12,949 nucleotides of DNA from Jimgerdemannia flammicorona (lineage: Eukaryota; Mucoromycota; Endogonomycetes; Endogonales; Endogonaceae): the NCBI GenBank assembly GCA_003990745.1, contig RBNI01005169.1, positions 1-12,949 on the forward strand, read 5' to 3'. The notes below the pieces were generated by a model. It did no database searches. It had not been told where the DNA came from and worked only from the letters and a program-made list of their open reading frames with translations. Of this stretch, positions 9,233 through 12,949 are shown piece after piece. How positions within the stretch are numbered: position 1 is the stretch's first letter; each line of letters begins with the position of its first letter. Made by a program: the position numbers and the translations under genes.

Positions 9233-9940
9233 ATGAATAGTACAACCAACATTTTTTCTATGAATGTCAATGGGCTTAGAGGAACTGGGAGGCGACACAG
9301 GATTTTTGGATAGCTGAAGAAAATGGAGGCGGATCTTTTCTTACTTCAAGATGTATGGTGTGAGGGGGAGGAAGATGCACTGAAATGGACGAGAGAATGG
9401 GGTGGAGAGGCAGTTTGGCAGGGTAAAGTGGGAATTCTGGTTAGGAAGGGTAAAGGGGACATTGCGGACATTGGACATTGGGATAGTAGATTAGTGTGGG
9501 GGACATGGCAGAGGCCTGGTTGGAACTCAATTGTGGTGGGATCTTGTTACTGCCCGGCGGAAAGGGGGACCCGGGTGGTGTGGATTGGAGATTTGCAGGA
9601 TTCTGGACTCTTGGTGGAGGCTGGGGTGGATTGTCTGGGTGGTGATTTTAATATGGTACGGGAGAGTAGATTGGACAGGACTGATGGGGGATGGGGCGTG
9701 GCAGGAAGAAGTGGGGGATTGGAGGAATGGAAAGAGGTGGAAAGACTTAGCTCGCTGGTGGATGCCATGAGACTTCAGGATGGGGATCGACGTCTGTATA
9801 TGCACTGGGTGGGAGGACTTGGTACTAGGATCGATTGGATTCTGACTGCTGATTGTTGGGGCAATACAGTTTGGGAGACGATGGAGGTCGAGTGGTGCTC
9901 TTGGTCAGATCACTGGGGTATCCGGGGAGGTGGGAGGTTT
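9233..9940 (+). other. Copy C APE-type endonuclease domain
   Basis: The conserved series is MNVNGL (Asn11), LLQDVW (residues 37-42), SCYCP, GGDFN (Asp138, Asn140), TRIDWIL (Asp201) and WSDHW (Asp226, His227). This is the exonuclease III/APE fold used by L1-type elements to nick target DNA. The usual Glu of the LQE motif is Asp40 here and also in copy A. A TAG replaces Trp27, so only a start at Met31 would give the rest of the domain, and that would lack the Asn11 motif. Confidence 0.85.
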
Positions 9941-10695
9941 GGAGGGAGCAGAGAGGGGCCAGGACATTGGCGTCTGAACTCTTCATTGCTGGATGAGATG
10001 GACCTGTGGAATGCGTGGGTGGTTGAGGTATAAACTAAGGTTCATGTTTGGAGGAGTGCCGGGATGAGGATTGGGGATAGGTGGCACTGATTGAAATCTG
10101 AAGCTCAGAGGTACTGGGGGGAAGTGGGGAAGGAGAGAGGTGCTCAGTAGAGGAGACGAGTCTGGTGGGCATCTAGGAGGCTAGAAAGATTGCTCCTGAA
10201 CTGGGCTGGGGTATTGGAGGAGGAGGAATTATTGGACTGGAAGGCTAAGCGGGCTAAGCTGGAAGTGGTAGAACTACAGGATCTGTTGAGAAAGGAGGAG
10301 GCGAGGCAGGCTCAGACTATAGCAGCAAGATTATGGTGGCAGGGATTGGAAGAAGGCGAAAGGCCTACAAGGTTTTTGTCCCATCTTCTTCATGCTAGGG
10401 GGTACGACACCGGTGGGAAGGGGTCCTTAATGATGAAGGAGAGATGATACTAGGGGTACAGGGGATCCTGGGCCAACTGAGCACCCGCTGGGGTAATCTC
10501 TAGAGTGAAGAGGAGGGAGGGGAGGGGGAGCAAGACATTGAGCGGCATTTAGAAGAGTGACACCCGAATCCTGCTGCAGGGTTGGGGGATCTTGGTCAAC
10601 CAGTTTTGGGGGAGGAGATTCTTTGAGTTCTGGCATCAACAACTCTGGGAACGGCACCTGGGGAGGATGGTCTGCCTTGGGACTTTTGGAAACAT

Positions 10696-12075
10696 ATGGC
10701 ATCCGTCAAAGAGGCTCTGGAGGAGATGTCGCTGATGTGTGATGCAGTCCTCCGTAATGGGGAGTGGATTGGGGGGCAGCAGTTGGGGCTAGTATCCCTG
10801 TTGTATAAGGACAAAGGGCATAAGGAGGACTGGAAGAATTGGAGGCCAATTATGCTGCTGGATATGGACCACAAGTTGGTCACCAAAGTCCTGGTGGCGA
10901 GACTGCAGGGGGTGGCCCAGCAGATGTTGGGGAAGGAGCAGAGAGGCTTTATTGGGGGCCGACTAATCCGAGATGGCATGGCTTGGGTTCATGGTGTCAT
11001 TGAAGGCGCTAGGGCTGCAGGGGTGGATAGCCGCTTGGTTTTCCTAGACCAAGAGAAGGCCTACGATAGAGTTTGGAGGGTATGGTTAGAGAAGGTACTG
11101 GAGCGCATTGGGGTACCAGGGGGCATGTGTCGGACCCTTATTAGACTACTGGAAGGGAGTAGGGCTGCGATTCTGGTGAATGGACATAGGGGGGCTTCTT
11201 TCCCCTTAGGGAGAGGGGTGCCTCAGGGGGATCCGCTATCACCCATCCTCTACGCCTTTGCCCTGGAGCCATTGTTGGATTGGATATGGCGCAGAGTTGG
11301 TGGATTGAATATCTTGGGTGTCAATTGGAAGGTGGGGGCCTTTGCGGATGATATGGTGATTGGATTGGGCTCGGTGGCAGATGTGGCCATGCTCAAGGAG
11401 ACAGTAGAATGGTATGAACGATGTGCTGGAGCGAAACTCAACTGGCACAAGTGTGAGACAATGGTCCTGGGGGAAGGGGTCATAGGGGGGGACGTCATTG
11501 GAACAATTGTCCCGGCTGGAGGAGTGGTATGGTACTTGGGTATCTATTTCTCAGTATATGGCTCTTTGCTTCCCAAGGAGTGGTGGGAGGGCAAGCTGGT
11601 AGAATGGGGGAAAGTTCTGATGAGTTGGGGTGGTAAGCAGATATCGCTGGTGGGAAGGGTGACTGTTCTGAATGTGTACTGGATGCCGAAGCTTTGGTAT
11701 TTGGGCTACCACTTGGACTTCCCTCAGTGGGTGGTTAAAAGGCTTCTCAAGATGGCTCGCTCTTGGCTCTGGGCTGGATGCCAGAGTCAGATTGGCTGGG
11801 AGGTACTAGCACTCCCTGTGGATTGTGGAGGACTTGGCCTGGTGGATTTTCCCAAGAAGCTACTTTGCTTGAGGGCATGGTGGATGAAGAGGGCCAGTGA
11901 GTTGCAAGAAAGCGAATGGGTGCCCCTTATGCAGCGTTTGTGGGAGGCGAGGGTGTCGCCACGGGGGGGTTCGGGGGATCTACTGTCCTTGGTGGCCTTG
12001 GATGGTAGTCAGAGGATGCGATACAAAGGATTCTGGTGGGGAGTGGTAGATGGGGCTCATCGCATTGGGATCTGT
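10696..12075 (+). other. Copy C reverse transcriptase region, uninterrupted
   Basis: This open stretch holds the fingers-palm core: KNWRPIMLLDMDHKLVTKV, GFIGGRLIRDG, LDQEKAYDRV (Asp codon 11047-11049), GVPQGDPLSPILYA (about 11215) and FADDM (Asp codons 11347 and 11350). The thumb-like part with PKLWYLGYHLDFPQWVVKR and GGLGLVDFPKKL follows. The three catalytic aspartates are present. FADD, as in the L1 group, is used rather than YADD. Confidence 0.93.
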
Positions 12076-12318
12076 TGACGAGGTGCTGAAGGAGATGAGG
12101 ACTGGGGCCCGACGATGTGGAGGTGGGACAGGCTCTTGTTGGGGGGGAATCTGGCCGAGGACTTCTGCTTAGAGGAGGGAATAGAATACCTTAGAGGTCT
12201 GGGGCAGGACCTTTGGCCAGAGACCTGGCAAGGGGCTGGTATTGGGGAGAGATGGGACTGGGCAGGCATCTGGTCATGGGCCAAGATTGTGTCAAGGTGG
12301 CTACCACTAAAAATCTGA

Positions 12319-12342
12319 GTAGTATGGTGGAGGTTGCTGCGT
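12319..12342 (+). other. Trp-rich block before the finger, bounded by two stops
   Basis: The eight codons between TGA 12316 and TGA 12343 read VVWWRLLR, matching a WVVWWWVLQR block in copy A. In A the first stop position is Trp and the second is Arg. The block is a conserved part of the ORF2 C-terminal region. Confidence 0.55.
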
Positions 12343-12399
12343 TGAAATGTGATGCTCAATTTCAGGACTGGTCATCTGGTGGATGGCGGGGTCTTTGTT

Positions 12400-12471
12400 T
12401 GTGAGGAATGTAATAATGTGGGGCAGGAGGGCGGGGTGGTGCAGACTCCTGAACATTGGCTAGGGGAGTGT
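12400..12471 (+). other. Copy C ORF2 CCHC zinc finger
   Basis: Cys codons at 12400 and 12409, His at 12454 and Cys at 12469 give CX2CX14HX4C. It is preceded by NVMLNFRTGHLVDGG and followed by a Trp-rich region. All ligands are kept although three TGA codons lie upstream between 12076 and 12345. Confidence 0.87.
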
Positions 12472-12923
12472 GAGAGTATGGAGAATTTTTGGAGGGTAGT
12501 TGGAGAGAGGTTGGGAGTGTCGGCGCCTGACCCTGAGGAGGGTGGGCGGTGGGCAGCACTGCAGTCGAGGCTGGTGGGGGGGGTGGGGAATGAGTGGCTG
12601 ACAGTGGGTTGGGCCATTGCAATATGGGTGGGGCTCGCAGAACATTGGCGGAATGTCTTTGAGGAGGGCCCTCTTAGGACAGTGAGCCTGAGGGTAGTGA
12701 GGTGGGAGGAGTTGATGCTCGAGCTCTTCAAGGCATGGTGGATTGGTTGGGGGTCCAAGAGGGGGAGACGTATAGGTCTAGTAAGGAGGATTGTAGAGAA
12801 GAGTGGTGGTAGGGTTGCAGTGACGGTGGATGGGGTAACATTTGTAGGTCCAAGAGTGGGAGGGGGTCCATGTGGGATAGGTTGAGGGTTTCGGTTGTAT
12901 AAATAATACTATAGACGGCAGCT

Positions 12924-12949
12924 AATAAAGGGAGTCCAAGTAACTATAA
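12924..12949 (+). promoter_or_regulatory. Copy C conserved 3' tail with AATAAA
   Basis: AATAAA at 12924-12929 is followed by GGG and the 16-mer AGTCCAAGTAACTATA, then A at the window end. The same signal and 16-mer end copy B. It likely serves as both the RNA 3'-end signal and the template start for reverse transcription. Confidence 0.75.

Larger units (their letters stand above)
9233..12885 (+). pseudogene. Copy C ORF2: APE endonuclease / reverse transcriptase / CCHC finger, ten stops and one frameshift
   Basis: The start ATG matches the one in copy A. Domains in order are APE endonuclease (residues 7 to about 230), a linker, the reverse transcriptase (open from about 10627 to 12075) and a C-terminal finger (12400-12471), giving about 1,218 codons. 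Stops are TAG 9311, TAA 10031, TGA 10088, TAG 10148, TAG 10501, TGA 10558, TGA 10624, TGA 12076, TGA 12316 and TGA 12343. Four of them (9311, 10558, 12076, 12316) align with Trp in A. The TAG at 10501 is also a TAG in A. A one-base deletion between about 10399 and 10415 moves the frame. All recognised reverse transcriptase and finger residues remain. The longest open pieces are 236 codons (endonuclease) and 460 codons (reverse transcriptase). Confidence 0.93.
7236..12949 (+). mobile_element. Copy C: near-complete L1/Tx1-like LINE ending on its 3' tail
   Basis: The plus strand reads leader, intact ORF1, 33-base spacer, ORF2 (endonuclease, reverse transcriptase, CCHC finger) and a 64-base 3' UTR ending AGTCCAAGTAACTATAA at the last base of the window. 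Whether a poly(A) or a target-site duplication follows cannot be seen. The 5' start at about 7236 is where alignment with the leader of A begins and ORF2-like similarity of B ends. The two signals overlap by 10-20 bases, so the exact boundary is uncertain. ORF2 carries ten stops and one frameshift. Confidence 0.93.

Noticed and set aside
8368..9298. Minus-strand Ser/Pro-rich open frames opposite ORF1 of C
   Set aside because: They mirror Glu/Gly/Val codons of ORF1 and show no domain or start context.
10190..10447. An independent small gene at 10190-10447
   Set aside because: It is the linker part of ORF2 in C, continuous with the endonuclease frame and aligned with A (REKAKLE-VELQ-LLR region).
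9311..12345. A reassigned genetic code (TAG or TGA read as Trp genome-wide)
   Set aside because: All three stop codons appear at mixed positions, TGG is abundant, and ORF1 and ORF2 still end at standard stops. Reassignment does not fit, though editing of particular sites is not excluded.
5792..12949. B and C as one element inverted by twin priming
   Set aside because: B and C overlap in content (both hold the ORF2 3' part and tail) and have diverged, so they are separate insertions.
1..12949. CRISPR array, tRNA or rRNA genes, long terminal repeats
   Set aside because: No spaced direct repeats, cloverleaf, rRNA-like sequence, or matching terminal repeats were found; the reverse transcriptase and endonuclease types are those of non-LTR elements.

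Overview
The window is eukaryotic repeat DNA made almost entirely of three copies (called A, B and C here) of one family of non-LTR retrotransposon (LINE). No host gene, tRNA, rRNA or CRISPR array is visible. The family has an ORF1 nucleocapsid-type protein and an ORF2 with an N-terminal APE-type endonuclease, a reverse transcriptase with LDQEKAYDRV, GVPQGDPLSP and FADDM motifs, and a C-terminal CX2CX14HX4C finger. FADD rather than YADD, together with the finger, points to the L1/Tx1 group. The host is a eukaryote. A fungus is plausible, because the nonsense mutations resemble mild repeat-induced mutation, but the sequence does not prove it.

Layout. Copy A lies on the minus strand from about 5791 down to 1 and runs off the window: 5' leader 5791-5623, ORF1 5622-3594, ORF2 3563-1. 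Directly upstream of it, on the same strand, is copy B. B is a 5'-truncated, badly decayed 3' fragment (about 7235-5812) that ends in a 20-base poly(A) (T on the + strand, 5792-5811) touching the leader of A. Copy C starts head-to-head with the truncated end of B at about 7236 and runs on the plus strand to 12949, where the window ends on the conserved 3' tail of the element. C has a 5' leader, an intact 628-residue ORF1 (7313-9199) and an ORF2 (9233-12885) with ten in-frame stops and one 1-base deletion.

How the parts would work together. ORF1 protein would coat the element RNA. The ORF2 endonuclease would nick the target, and the reverse transcriptase would copy the RNA from its 3' tail. 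B and C share the final 16 bases AGTCCAAGTAACTATA and an AATAAA just upstream, although their coding regions differ widely. This suggests the tail is recognised by the reverse transcriptase. None of the three copies looks able to move on its own by standard decoding.

Most interesting points. ORF2 of copy A stays in one reading frame for about 1,187 codons with 17 stop codons and no net frameshift. Ten of these stops sit where copy C has Trp, mostly TGG to TAG. One TAG is at the same codon in A and C. ORF1 and ORF2 share a reading frame and are separated by about a dozen codons and TAG stops, while ORF1 itself is nearly free of stops. Mild RIP-like TpG-to-TpA mutation explains most of this. 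Stop-to-Trp RNA editing or readthrough is a testable alternative.
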